The notes under the pieces were generated by a model, which saw nothing but the letters and a program-made list of their open reading frames with translations, was not told where the DNA came from and did no database searches. A DNA stretch of 64,000 bases from NCBI GenBank assembly GCA_963715895.1, contig OY970284.1, forward strand, positions 3,844,001-3,908,000. Direction: 5' to 3'. This stretch comes from JADGNZ01 sp963715895 (GTDB lineage Bacteria > Acidobacteriota > Thermoanaerobaculia > Gp7-AA8). Below, piece after piece: positions 42,816 through 51,248 of the stretch. The position numbers and the translations under genes are program-made. Numbering within the stretch: the stretch's first letter is position 1; each line of letters begins with the position of its first letter.

Positions 42816-43457
42816 ATGTCTGAACTTGACCTCCGCACCATTCCCACAACCGTCCACGGCCGCTACCTCGTCCGGCAGGGTCCGCCCGAACGGCTTCTGG
42901 TCGGCTTTCATGGCTATGGCGAGACTGCCGATGTTCACATGGGCCAGTTGCAGCAGATCCCCGGGATCGAGCGATGGACCGCGGTTGCCGTGCAGGCGCT
43001 TCATCCGTTCTACCTGAACCGCACCGGCGCCATCGTGGCGTCGTGGATGACCAGCCTCGATCGTGAGCTGGCCATTGAGGACAACCGGGCCTACGTCCGG
43101 TCCATCGTCGAACAGTTCCCCGCGCCGAGGCAGCTCGTCTTCGTCGGATTCTCGCAGGGCGTGGCCATGGCCTATCGCGCTGCGGCCGGGGCGTCCGCGG
43201 CTGGCATCATCGCCCTCGGCGGCGACGTTCCGCCGGAGCTGTTCGAACGAACGCTCTCGCTCCCTCCGGTCCTGATCGGGCGAGGGGTGCGCGAGGATTG
43301 GTACACGGCAGAAAAGCTCGAGAAAGACTTTAAGTTGCTGTCAGCCGTGACCACGGTCAGCACATGTGTCTTTGACGGCGGCCATGAATGGACCGATGAG
43401 TTTCGCGGTGCGGCGGGGGAGTTCCTGGCCCGGCTTGCTGACTCGTCAACAAGTTGA
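42816..43457 (+). CDS. Alpha/beta hydrolase, phospholipase/carboxylesterase family
   Basis: 213 residues, no signal peptide. HGYGE near 33 forms the oxyanion region, the nucleophile elbow is GFSQG (Ser near 111), the charge-relay Asp is probably in the segment before RGVREDWY, and the catalytic His is in GGHEW near 195. Size and order match the short serine esterases related to acyl-protein thioesterase. The substrate is unknown. It is divergent from the GT2 gene with a word hairpin between them. Confidence 0.88.
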   Translation: MSELDLRTIPTTVHGRYLVRQGPPERLLVGFHGYGETADVHMGQLQQIPGIERWTAVAVQALHPFYLNRTGAIVASWMTSLDRELAIEDNRAYVRSIVEQFPAPRQLVFVGFSQGVAMAYRAAAGASAAGIIALGGDVPPELFERTLSLPPVLIGRGVREDWYTAEKLEKDFKLLSAVTTVSTCVFDGGHEWTDEFRGAAGEFLARLADSSTS

Positions 43458-43525
43458 CCAGTCAGCGTATTGACCATTCTCCGGAGGGATGACAAACCAG
43501 CCGTAAGTTGTTCTGGCTGCTCCTG

Positions 43526-45349
43526 ATGTCCGACCGTTTCGAACGTCTCAAAGCGCGGCTCAAAGAGCTGCCCGACCGACCCGGCGTCTACATGCACAAG
43601 AACGCCGAGGGGGAGGTCATCTACGTCGGGAAGGCGCGGAACCTCAAGAGCCGGGTCGGCTCCTACCTCGTCGGGCGCGGCGCGCGCGACAGCAAGACCA
43701 TGTCGCTGATCAACGAGATCGAGACCATCGATTTCGTGACCACGAACAACGAGCTCGAGGCCATCCTCCTCGAGAACAACCTCATCAAGTCGAACCAGCC
43801 GCGCTACAACATCCTGCTCCGCGACGACAAGAGCTACCCCTACATCAAGGTGACGATGTCTGAGGACTACCCGCGGGTCGTCTTCACCCGCCGGCTCGAC
43901 CGGAAGAAGGGCGATCTCTTCTACGGTCCATTCTTCGCCGGCACGGCGCGCCGGCTGCTGAAGCTCGTCGCCGATCAGTTCAAGCTGCGCAGCTGCGATC
44001 TGGACATCGTGGCCGGGAAAAATGCGCTTCCGCGCCCCTGCCTCTACTACGACATGCACCAGTGCCTCGGCCCCTGCGTGGTCGGGCTGACGACGCAGGA
44101 GCTGTACCGCGACATGGTCGACGACGTGGTGCTCTTTCTCGGCGGGAAGACGAACGAGCTGCAAAGCCGGCTGACCCAGAGGATGTACAGCGCCGCAGCG
44201 GCGGAGAACTTCGAGATGGCGACGTATTATCGCGATCTCGTCCGTACCGTGGAGCGTGTTCAGGCCGAGCAGCAGGTGGCCTCGGCGGAAGACGAGGATG
44301 CCGACGTCTGGGGGCTGCATGAGGATGGGAGCGACGTCGCCGTGCAACTCTTCGTCATCCGTGACGGCAACGTGGTCGACCGCCGGGAGCTGTTCTGGGA
44401 GAAGGTCGACATCTACCAGCCGAGTTACTTCCTCGGCGAGGTTCTGCAGCGGTACTACCAGGACAATCTCTTCATCCCCCGCGAGGTGCTCATTCCGTTC
44501 GAGGTCGAGGAGTGCGACCTCTTGACCGCCTGGCTGACCGAACAGGCCGGGCGGAAGGTGGCGCTGCGCGTGCCACAGCGCGGCAGGGGAGTCGACCGCA
44601 TCGAGCTGGTGAACCGGAACGCGCGCCTGTCACACGAGTCGCGCTTCCGCAAGTCGACACAGGACCGGCTGCAGATCGCTGCACAGAAACTTGGGCAGAT
44701 TCTCGGCTTTGACAGAGAGATGAGCCGCATCGAGTCGTTCGACATCTCGAACATCCAGGGGACCGACTCCGTGGCCGGGATGGTCGTCCTCGACCGCGGC
44801 AAGTTCGACAAGAAACAGTACCGCGTCTTCAACATCAAGACGGTCGAAGGGGCGGATGACTTTCGCTCGATGGCCGAGGCGGTCGACCGGCGGTACCGGC
44901 GGCTCCTCGACGAGGGGAAGACGCTGCCGGACATGATCCTCATCGACGGTGGCCGCGGGCAGCTCAATGCCGCACTGGCGGCCCTCAACAAGCTCGGCAT
45001 CGAGGAGATCCCCATCGCCGGCCTGGCCAAGCGCGAAGAGGAGATCTATGTCCCCGACCGCGAGGAGCCGATCCGCCTCGAGCGTCGTGACCCCGCGCTG
45101 CAGCTACTGCAGATGGTCCGCGATGAGACGCATCGTTTCTCGGTCTCCTCGCACCGTCGCCGGCGCTCAAGACGCACTCTTCACAGCGCCCTGGACGACA
45201 TGCCCGGCATCGGAGAGAAGCGCAGGCGCTTGCTCTTCGAGCGTTTCGGCAGCGTCTCCGGCGTGAAGCAGGCCTCGGCGCAGGATCTGATGAATGTGCT
45301 GGGGCGTAAGGTGGGGCAGACGCTGTATGACGAGTTGCATGATTCATGA
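43526..45349 (+). CDS. uvrC: Excinuclease ABC subunit C
   Basis: 607 residues from the ATG at 43526. The GIY-YIG nuclease is N-terminal (PGVYMHKNAEGEVIYVGKAR), followed by a UVR domain near 205, the RNase H-like C-terminal nuclease (FDISNIQGTDSVAGMVVLD, DGGRGQLNAAL) and a terminal helix-hairpin-helix region (DMPGIGEKRRRLLFERFGS). It makes both incisions with UvrB. It is about 45 residues shorter than long-form UvrC but all catalytic parts are present. A word hairpin follows. Confidence 0.97.
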   Translation: MSDRFERLKARLKELPDRPGVYMHKNAEGEVIYVGKARNLKSRVGSYLVGRGARDSKTMSLINEIETIDFVTTNNELEAILLENNLIKSNQPRYNILLRDDKSYPYIKVTMSEDYPRVVFTRRLDRKKGDLFYGPFFAGTARRLLKLVADQFKLRSCDLDIVAGKNALPRPCLYYDMHQCLGPCVVGLTTQELYRDMVDDVVLFLGGKTNELQSRLTQRMYSAAAAENFEMATYYRDLVRTVERVQAEQQVASAEDEDADVWGLHEDGSDVAVQLFVIRDGNVVDRRELFWEKVDIYQPSYFLGEVLQRYYQDNLFIPREVLIPFEVEECDLLTAWLTEQAGRKVALRVPQRGRGVDRIELVNRNARLSHESRFRKSTQDRLQIAAQKLGQILGFDREMSRIESFDISNIQGTDSVAGMVVLDRGKFDKKQYRVFNIKTVEGADDFRSMAEAVDRRYRRLLDEGKTLPDMILIDGGRGQLNAALAALNKLGIEEIPIAGLAKREEEIYVPDREEPIRLERRDPALQLLQMVRDETHRFSVSSHRRRRSRRTLHSALDDMPGIGEKRRRLLFERFGSVSGVKQASAQDLMNVLGRKVGQTLYDELHDS

Positions 45350-45350
45350 G

Positions 45351-45472
45351 CTCTTGGCTGTTAGCTCTTAGCTGTTAGGGGAACGAGATACGTTCGGTTG
45401 GAAAACGTGCATGCGATAATGCTCGGCGGTCCATGAGCTAACAGCTAACAGCTAAGAGCTAAAAGGGCGGGG
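45351..45472. repeat. Hairpin of 7-bp words (TTAGCTG family)
   Basis: The left arm has GCTCTTG, GCTGTTA, GCTCTTA, GCTGTTA in tandem. The right arm has AGCTAAC, AGCTAAC, AGCTAAG, AGCTAAA. About 50 bp of unrelated sequence forms the loop. It sits between uvrC and the DUF4388-SPOR gene. Confidence 0.85.
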
Positions 45473-45478
45473 GAAACA

Positions 45479-47419
45479 ATGAGCTTCGAAGGCGAAATCG
45501 GCGAGATCGATCTGATTGAGAGGCTCGTCGAGCTCGGGGGCGAGCACTTCACCGGCGCGATCCGTTTCGAGAGCGACGGCATCATCAAGATCGTCTACTT
45601 CAAAGAGGGCGACGTCCTCTCCGCGTCGACGAACGACCGCACCGATGCCATCGACGAGATCCTCCAGCGCGCGAACAAGGTCACCCGCGAGCACGTGAAG
45701 CAGGCGCTGGCGAAGCGCAAGGAGAGCGAGACCCTCGGCGACGCCCTGCTCGGACTCGGCTTCATCACTCGCAAGGAGCTGACGTGGGCCCGCCGCGTCC
45801 AGGTCATCGGCATCCTGCGCTCGATCATCGGCTGGAAGACCGGTTCCTACACCATCGTCGCCGACTATCTGCCGAAGCGGGAGGAGGGGACGCTCTTTTC
45901 GCTCTCCCAGATCATCGTCGAGCTGGTGGTCACCGACAGCGACCGCTCGAAGTCCGAACAGGCCATGGAGAGCGGGAACGCGGTGTTCGAGAAGGCCGCC
46001 AACTTCGACGACGCCTTCCGGCGCCTCGGTCTGAACGAGGATGCCGAGCAGATCGCCGCGCAGATCGACGGCGTCAGTAGCGCCGCCGAGGTCGCTGGTA
46101 GATCGGGGAAGGAAGTGTTCAATGTCTACAAACTGCTGGAGGCGTTGCGTCTTCTGCGGCTGGTGAACCGGGTCGGCAAACCTACAGCAGAACATGAGGT
46201 TTATGCGCCATCGCCGGCGACCGCCGAATTGGACGTCGAGAATCCCGACTTCACGCTGGATGACGTAGCGCCGGCGGCGGCAGCTACCCTCCCGGAGTGG
46301 GCTCCGGCGGGAAGCGCAACGATGGAGATCCCGGCCGTGCATGCGCCTGCCTCATGGACGCCCCCGGGTCCGGCTCCGAAGCCGCCGTCGAGCTCGGTCT
46401 GGGACGAGCCTGACGATTCCTTCGGCGGGACGGAGATCGCCCCGCCTCCGCTCGCGCCGGCAGCCGAGCCGCAATGGGGCTTTGACGACGCACAGATCGA
46501 AGCGGCCCGCCGGGCGGCGGTGCCGGTACACGGAAAGGAGGAAGTTCCGACATCGATCGACCCACCGGCGATGAAGCCGGCCAAACCCCGCAGCCGCATC
46601 GGCATCCTCCTGACCACGCTGGTGATCCTGATTCTTGCCGGTGCCGCGTACCCTGCCTGGCTCTGGTGGCAGAGCCGAAGTGAGCCGGAGCCGGTCGTCG
46701 TTGTTCGCCATCACCCTCCCAAGCTCCATCCTGCGGGTAGCCAGATGACATCCACGTCGGCGACCTCGACCACGACGACCGTTGCGGCTGGTACCGCGAC
46801 TGTGCCTCCGCCCGTCGTACAGACCACTACAGCCTCGACGCACACTACGACCACCGCCGCTCCGCCGGTCGTGGTCCACACCACCGCCGCTCCGCCTCTC
46901 ATGGTCCATACCACCACTGCTCCGCCGCTCGTTGTCCACACCACTACCACCCCGCCGCCCGCGATCCACACCACCACTGCCGCTCCGAAGCCGCCGGTCC
47001 ACATTGCCGGTGGGCGTGCGCCCATCGTGGCGCCGCCCGTCACGGCGACGCAGCCCACCCATCTCCAGCGCACATCAGCGGGGGCGACCATCACCAACGC
47101 CCCACCGTCCGGCAGCGATTCATCGCCGGCCCCCGGCTCCGATGCCGCCCGCGCGAAATACGACGGGATGGCCCGCGATTTTGCGTCACAGAAGAGCGGC
47201 AGCTACACCGTTCAATTCGAGCTGGTCTGCGAGACGTCCTCGATCACCCGCGCACTCGCCGAGGTGGGGGACAAGGTCTGGTTTGTGCCGATCAGCTATC
47301 ACAGCAGGCCGTGTTACCGCGTCTTCTGGGGACGGTTCAACAGCAGCGCGGAGGCGAACGCCGCCGCCAAGCCGGCCGCCCTGGGGAAAGCTCCGGTGGT
47401 GGTCAAGATCCCACGCTGA
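45479..47419 (+). CDS. DUF4388 protein with transmembrane anchor, Pro/Thr linker and SPOR domain
   Basis: 646 residues. A cytoplasmic DUF4388 domain covers about 1-150 (GEHFTGAIRFESDGIIKIVY). A helical module near 165-235 (FRRLGLNEDAEQIAAQIDG) resembles the C-terminal module of the other DUF4388 proteins here. A Pro-rich linker, one transmembrane helix near 372-395 and an extracytoplasmic linker of five ten-residue repeats (APPLVVHTTT type, 440-490) follow. The end is a SPOR domain near 560-640 (YTVQFELVCET, RVFWGRF). SPOR binds denuded glycan at division septa, so it may link a cytosolic signal to the cell wall. GGGGGA gives a weak ribosome site. Confidence 0.85.
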   Translation: MSFEGEIGEIDLIERLVELGGEHFTGAIRFESDGIIKIVYFKEGDVLSASTNDRTDAIDEILQRANKVTREHVKQALAKRKESETLGDALLGLGFITRKELTWARRVQVIGILRSIIGWKTGSYTIVADYLPKREEGTLFSLSQIIVELVVTDSDRSKSEQAMESGNAVFEKAANFDDAFRRLGLNEDAEQIAAQIDGVSSAAEVAGRSGKEVFNVYKLLEALRLLRLVNRVGKPTAEHEVYAPSPATAELDVENPDFTLDDVAPAAAATLPEWAPAGSATMEIPAVHAPASWTPPGPAPKPPSSSVWDEPDDSFGGTEIAPPPLAPAAEPQWGFDDAQIEAARRAAVPVHGKEEVPTSIDPPAMKPAKPRSRIGILLTTLVILILAGAAYPAWLWWQSRSEPEPVVVVRHHPPKLHPAGSQMTSTSATSTTTTVAAGTATVPPPVVQTTTASTHTTTTAAPPVVVHTTAAPPLMVHTTTAPPLVVHTTTTPPPAIHTTTAAPKPPVHIAGGRAPIVAPPVTATQPTHLQRTSAGATITNAPPSGSDSSPAPGSDAARAKYDGMARDFASQKSGSYTVQFELVCETSSITRALAEVGDKVWFVPISYHSRPCYRVFWGRFNSSAEANAAAKPAALGKAPVVVKIPR

Positions 47420-47988
47420 TGATCGCCTCGCTTCTCACGTCGGTCGGACTGGGCCTCGGCGCCGGCATCAATGCCTATGCCACGCTCCTGGTCTTCGGCC
47501 TCGTGGCGCGCTGGCAGCCGGCCCTGTTTCACGACGACCTGGCGCGTTTCTTCTCGACGACACCGGTCCTGATCGTGGTGGGCATCCTCTACTTGATCGA
47601 GTTCGCTGCGGACAAAGTACCGGCCGTCGATCATGCCTGGGACGTCATCCACACCCTGATCCGTCCGGCGGCCGGTGCCGTGGTGGCCTGGGCTGCCGTC
47701 TCCGACCGGATCCCGCACGGCGCGGTGATCCTGGCCTCGGTTCTCGCTGGAGGGGCGGCGCTCGGATCGCACGCCACGAAGGCCACCGTGCGCGCGGTGA
47801 GCACGCTGGCGACCGGGGGGCTCGGCAATCCGGTGCTCTCGCTCCTCGAAGATGTCTTCGCCTTCATCAACGCCGCCATCGCCATCTTTCTCCCATGGCT
47901 GGTGATCGTGACGATGATCGCCATCGTCATGCTGTTCCTAACCGTTCACCGGCGCATGCGTGGCCAGCGCCCAGCCGCAAGGGCATGA
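47419..47988 (+). CDS. DUF4126 membrane protein
   Basis: 189 residues from the ATG at 47419, which overlaps the previous stop (TGATG). Five hydrophobic segments; ASLLTSVGLGLGAGINAYAT at the start, VDHAWDVIHTLIRPAAGAV in the middle and SLLEDVFAFINAAIAIFLP near the end are typical of DUF4126. Function unknown. It is translationally coupled both to the SPOR protein upstream and to the NYN protein downstream. Confidence 0.85.
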   Translation: MIASLLTSVGLGLGAGINAYATLLVFGLVARWQPALFHDDLARFFSTTPVLIVVGILYLIEFAADKVPAVDHAWDVIHTLIRPAAGAVVAWAAVSDRIPHGAVILASVLAGGAALGSHATKATVRAVSTLATGGLGNPVLSLLEDVFAFINAAIAIFLPWLVIVTMIAIVMLFLTVHRRMRGQRPAARA

Positions 47989-48416
47989 GCTGGGTCATCG
48001 ACGGGAACAACCTCCTCGGCCGTGCCGGCGCCTCGCGCGATGCCGCCGATTCCAAACGCCAGCTTCTCCGCGCACTGGCAAACTTTGCGCGCGCCCGCCG
48101 GACGAAGGTTGCCTGCTATTTCGACGGTTCAGAACCGGAGAACTTCGGCCGGCACCTCGGCAGCGTGAGCGCGATCTTCAGCGGCTCCCGATCCGCCGAC
48201 GATCTGATCGTCAGGAAGGTCGCCACCGGCAGCGGCTGGAAAGTCGTGACGGCCGATCGGGCCCTCGCCGCGCGCATCAAGCGGAGGGAGGTCGACGTCA
48301 TCGATCCAGGCGGTTTCCTGGCCGAGCTGGAGAGCTTGCCGAAGGGTGAGGAGCGCGTCGCCGGCGAGGAGTGGCTGGAGTGGTTTTCCGACCCGAAAAA
48401 CCGGAACGTATTTTGA
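47985..48416 (+). CDS. NYN-domain (YacP-like) putative ribonuclease
   Basis: 143 residues from the ATG at 47985, overlapping the previous stop by 4 bp. The PIN-like NYN fold starts with WVIDGNNLLG (first catalytic Asp and Asn). CYFDGSE and the SADDLIVRKV and VVTADRALAARIKRR segments supply the other acidic positions, as in YacP/Rae1 ribosome-associated endonucleases. It is the last gene of the three-gene coupled operon. Nuclease activity is inferred from the retained acidic residues. Confidence 0.85.
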   Translation: MSWVIDGNNLLGRAGASRDAADSKRQLLRALANFARARRTKVACYFDGSEPENFGRHLGSVSAIFSGSRSADDLIVRKVATGSGWKVVTADRALAARIKRREVDVIDPGGFLAELESLPKGEERVAGEEWLEWFSDPKNRNVF

Positions 48417-48488
48417 TGTCGGCGCGCCGACATTCATTGTAAGCGACTGAAACAGCAACAATTTAACGTCTGTCATTCACGGCAAACA

Positions 48489-48513
48489 GGAGCGCTGGCG
48501 TCTCGCCGGCTGG
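48489..48513. repeat. 25-nt sequence shared with 14644-14668, directly before the array
   Basis: Identical over 25 nt to 14644-14668. The word GGCGTCTCGCCGG recurs once more at 48519-48532 before the 43-bp array begins. Confidence 0.7.
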
Positions 48514-48531
48514 GCCTTGGGCGTCTCGCCG

Positions 48532-48785
48532 GAGTCCACTAGTGGACTCGTGGAGTCCACCTAGTGATGTTTTAGAGTCGACTAGTGGACTCGTGGAGTC
48601 CACCTGGTGATGTTTTAGAGTCGACTAGTGGACTCGTGGAGTCCACCTGGTGATGTTTTAGAGTCGACTAGTGGACTTGTGGAGTCCACCGGGTGATGTT
48701 TTAGAGTCCATTAGTGGACTCGCGGAGGCCACCTGTGAGGTCGTGGTGTCGACTAGTTGACTCCTTTGGAATCACCTCATGGACT
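48532..48785. repeat. Tandem array, 43-bp unit (GGACTCGTGGAGTCC palindrome)
   Basis: Six units. The landmark AGTGGACT occurs at 48541, 48584, 48627, 48670 and 48713, exactly 43 bp apart; the last unit is degenerate. Each unit contains the palindrome GGACTCGTGGAGTCC and the joint GATGTTTTAGAGTCGACT. It precedes rnpB; no gene is seen between 48417 and 48910. Confidence 0.9.
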
Positions 48786-48910
48786 CACAAAGCCCCACCC
48801 GACCCGGCAAGACTCCACACATTCGCTCGAACCCCAGGCGGAGAGACGGCAGCGCTCCGTTGCCCCGCCCGCACGGAATGACCACGCCTCATTCCTGTTA
48901 CCCCTGCCGT

Positions 48911-49298
48911 GTGGAGTGGACTGGAGGATCGCGGCGCTGTGAGGCGTCGAGGAAAGTCCGAACTCTCACGGGCAGCAGGCTGGCTAACGGCCAGGCGCGG
49001 CGACGCGACGGAAAGTGCAACAGAGAATAGACCGCCGATCGCCTCGAGCCGCAAGGCGAGAGGAGGAGGCAAGGGTGAAACGGTGCGGTAAGAGCGCACC
49101 GCGCCCCACGCAAGTGTGGGCGGCACGGCAAACCCCCTGCGGAGCAAGACCAAATAGGGAAGTCATGGAGCCGCCCGTCTCCGTTATGAGCTTCCGGGTA
49201 GGTTGCTTGACCACCGCGGCAACGCGCGTGGCAGACGAATGATCTTCACCCCTCGCTTCGGCGCGGGGAACAGAATTCGGCTTACAGGTCCACTCCAC
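48911..49298 (+). ncRNA. rnpB: RNase P RNA, bacterial type A
   Basis: About 388 nt. The closing P1 stem pairs GTGGAGTGGAC at 48911 with GTCCACTCCAC ending at 49298. Conserved core blocks appear in order: GAGGAAAGTCCGAACTC, AGGCAAGGGTGAAACGGTGC, GCAAGACCAAATAGGG and the 3' CAGAATTCGGCTTACAGG (P4 partner). It is the catalytic RNA that matures tRNA 5' ends. The Pro/Arg-rich open frames across it are not genes. Confidence 0.95.
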
Positions 49299-49302
49299 AC
49301 TT

Positions 49303-49392
49303 CGCGGTTGCGTAGTCTCGCGGTTACGCGGTCTCGCAGTGTCCGTAAGATCGGACGCCGCGACACTCCGCAACCGCGAGACCGCGCGACCC
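49303..49392. repeat. Hairpin of 8-bp words (TCTCGCGG family)
   Basis: The left arm has GCGGTTGC, TCTCGCGG, TTACGCGG, TCTCGCAG. The right arm has CCGCAACC, GCGAGACC, GCGCGACC. A small inner hairpin GTCCG / CGGAC lies in the loop. It follows rnpB and may end its transcription. Confidence 0.8.
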
Positions 49393-49484
49393 AGTCCTTT
49401 TTGACACTTTCTGCCATTGGCGCAGACAACGAGCGGCGCTTCCTCCCACCCTTCCTCTCGCGGACAGCTCAGCATCGTCCTTGC

Positions 49485-49490
49485 TATCTT
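49485..49490 (+). promoter_or_regulatory. -10-like TATCTT, leaderless start of ldcA
   Basis: The gap to the ATG at 49498 is 7 nt. Confidence 0.45.
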
Positions 49491-49497
49491 GCAGGCG

Positions 49498-50409
49498 ATG
49501 CTCATTCGTCCTCGCGCGCTGCCGCGCAACGGCCGCGTCGTCGTTCTCGCGATCTCGTCCCCATCCGAGATGCCTCGCATCGAAGCCGCCGTGCGTACCC
49601 TCGAAGAGCGCGGACTCCGCGTCACCATGGCTGGCAACATCGATCATCGCCATCGCCGCTACCTGGCCGGCGATGATGACGAGCGTCTCGAACAGTTGAA
49701 CCATTACTTGAGGTCTGACGATGTCGACGCCTTCTTCTTCGCCCGAGGGGGGTATGGGGCCATGCGCATTCTGGATCGCGTCGACTACGACGCCGTCACC
49801 GCCAATCCCCGCCCGATCATCGGATTCAGCGACATCACCGCTCTCCACCAGGCGGTGGCTGCCCGATGCGGCGTCGCCTCCTTTCACGGACCGATGGTCA
49901 ACCTCGACTGGTTCAACGGCCTCTCCCCCGACATCGAACAGTGGTTCTGGGCCATGCTCGCCGGCGAGGCGCCGCTGACCTATCACTTCAACAGGGACCA
50001 GGTCGTCTTCGACGGCGAGGCGGAGGGGGTCCTCTTCGGCGGTTGTCTGTCGCTGACGACCGCGCTGACCGGGACGCCGTACGACTTCTGGATCGAGGAC
50101 GGCATCTGGTTTTTCGAAGACACCGACGAGCCTGTGTACCGCATCGATCGAATGTTGACCCACTTAAGGCTGTCCGGTAGACTGAAAAAAATCCGAGCTG
50201 TGGTCATCGGGAAGTTGAACGAGTGCGGGAGCGAGGCGGAAATCGCGGCGCTGCTGCACGAATTCTTCGCCTTCAGCAACATTCCGGTCATACGCGATCT
50301 GCCGTTCGGCCATCAGGGGAACAACCTCCTGATGCCGGTCGGCGGCCTCGTCCGCGTCAGCACCCGGGATCGCACGCTCACTCTTGTACAACCGGCGGTG
50401 CAGTCATGA
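49498..50409 (+). CDS. ldcA: LD-carboxypeptidase (peptidase S66)
   Basis: 303 residues from the ATG at 49498. The S66 catalytic triad is visible: Ser111 in IIGFSDITAL, Glu in the WIEDGIWFFED region near 200-206, and His in LPFGHQGNN near 275. FARGGYG near 80 is the usual substrate-site motif. The enzyme removes the terminal D-Ala from recycled tetrapeptides (L,D-bond) in the cytoplasm. Together with the M19 dipeptidase and DacB it gives the window three wall-peptide hydrolases. The stop overlaps the next start by 4 bp (ATGA). Confidence 0.93.
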   Translation: MLIRPRALPRNGRVVVLAISSPSEMPRIEAAVRTLEERGLRVTMAGNIDHRHRRYLAGDDDERLEQLNHYLRSDDVDAFFFARGGYGAMRILDRVDYDAVTANPRPIIGFSDITALHQAVAARCGVASFHGPMVNLDWFNGLSPDIEQWFWAMLAGEAPLTYHFNRDQVVFDGEAEGVLFGGCLSLTTALTGTPYDFWIEDGIWFFEDTDEPVYRIDRMLTHLRLSGRLKKIRAVVIGKLNECGSEAEIAALLHEFFAFSNIPVIRDLPFGHQGNNLLMPVGGLVRVSTRDRTLTLVQPAVQS

Positions 50410-51188
50410 AAACCGTTTTCAAGGCGACCGGCGGAAAGGATCCGGTGAAGGACTCGTCGAGTATCTATGCCGCCGGCGACGTGATCTTCCGACAGGGAGA
50501 CCTCGGCACCGAGATGTTCATCATCCAGGAGGGTGAGGTGAACATCGTCAAGCACATCAACGGCGAATCGCATGAGCTCTCCCATCTCGAAAAAGGCGAC
50601 TTCTTCGGGGAGATGGCCGTGCTGGAGAGCGTCCCCCGCACCGCCGACGCCGTCGCCGCCACCGACGTCCGGGCCCTGGTCATCAACGGAGCCCGCTTCG
50701 ACGAGATGTTGCGCAAGAACCCGGAAGTGGCGGTGCGCATCATCCGCAAATACTCGAAACGTCTGCGCGAGGCGAATACGCTGCTGGAACGGCTGGTCGG
50801 ACGCGAGGTCGACAGCGAGCACGGCTCCCTCGATGCCACGCGAAGCGCGCCTGGCGAGATTCATCACCGGCATCGCCTGGTCGATGTCACCACCGGAGCG
50901 GAGTTCTTCTTCAGCAAAGGTGACGAAACGACTATCGGCCGCGCCGATCCTGTCACCGGCATCCTTCCCGATGTCGATCTAACCACGGTAGACGCGAACC
51001 GCTCCGTCTCGCGCCGCCACGCCAAGATCATCCGCAGCGGCCACGATTACTGCGTCCTCGAAGAAGTGGGAACCGTCAACGGGACATACGTCAACGAGCA
51101 GCGCATCCCCACCGGCATGCCGGTGACGATCCACAACGGAGACTCCATCAAGATCGGTCTCATCGCGATGAAGGCGATGTTCGATTAG
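50406..51188 (+). CDS. Cyclic-nucleotide-binding and FHA domain protein
   Basis: 260 residues from the ATG at 50406, overlapping the ldcA stop. A cNMP-binding domain covers about 18-130 (FRQGDLGTEMFIIQEGEV, LEKGDFFGEMAVLESVPRTA), where the phosphate-binding cassette GEMAVLESVPRTA has Arg retained. An FHA domain covers about 175-255 (TTIGRADPVTG, SVSRRHAKI, NGTYVNEQRI). With no DNA-binding domain it is probably an adaptor connecting a cyclic nucleotide or similar ligand to phosphothreonine signalling. Confidence 0.9.
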   Translation: MKTVFKATGGKDPVKDSSSIYAAGDVIFRQGDLGTEMFIIQEGEVNIVKHINGESHELSHLEKGDFFGEMAVLESVPRTADAVAATDVRALVINGARFDEMLRKNPEVAVRIIRKYSKRLREANTLLERLVGREVDSEHGSLDATRSAPGEIHHRHRLVDVTTGAEFFFSKGDETTIGRADPVTGILPDVDLTTVDANRSVSRRHAKIIRSGHDYCVLEEVGTVNGTYVNEQRIPTGMPVTIHNGDSIKIGLIAMKAMFD

Positions 51189-51248
51189 GGCGGCACGGCC
51201 GGCTGCGCTGGTTGCCCCAAGGCTCGGCGACCATGTTCGCTCTATCGT

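Noticed and set aside
10204..48785. The 43-bp arrays as CRISPR arrays
   Set aside because: Units follow each other without variable spacers, and no cas gene is in the window.
48911..49298. rnpB as tmRNA
   Set aside because: No tRNA-like ends or tag reading frame; the conserved blocks are those of RNase P.
48984..49640. 218-codon minus-strand ORF over the rnpB region
   Set aside because: The region is RNase P RNA by conserved core blocks and P1 pairing; the ORF has no protein features.
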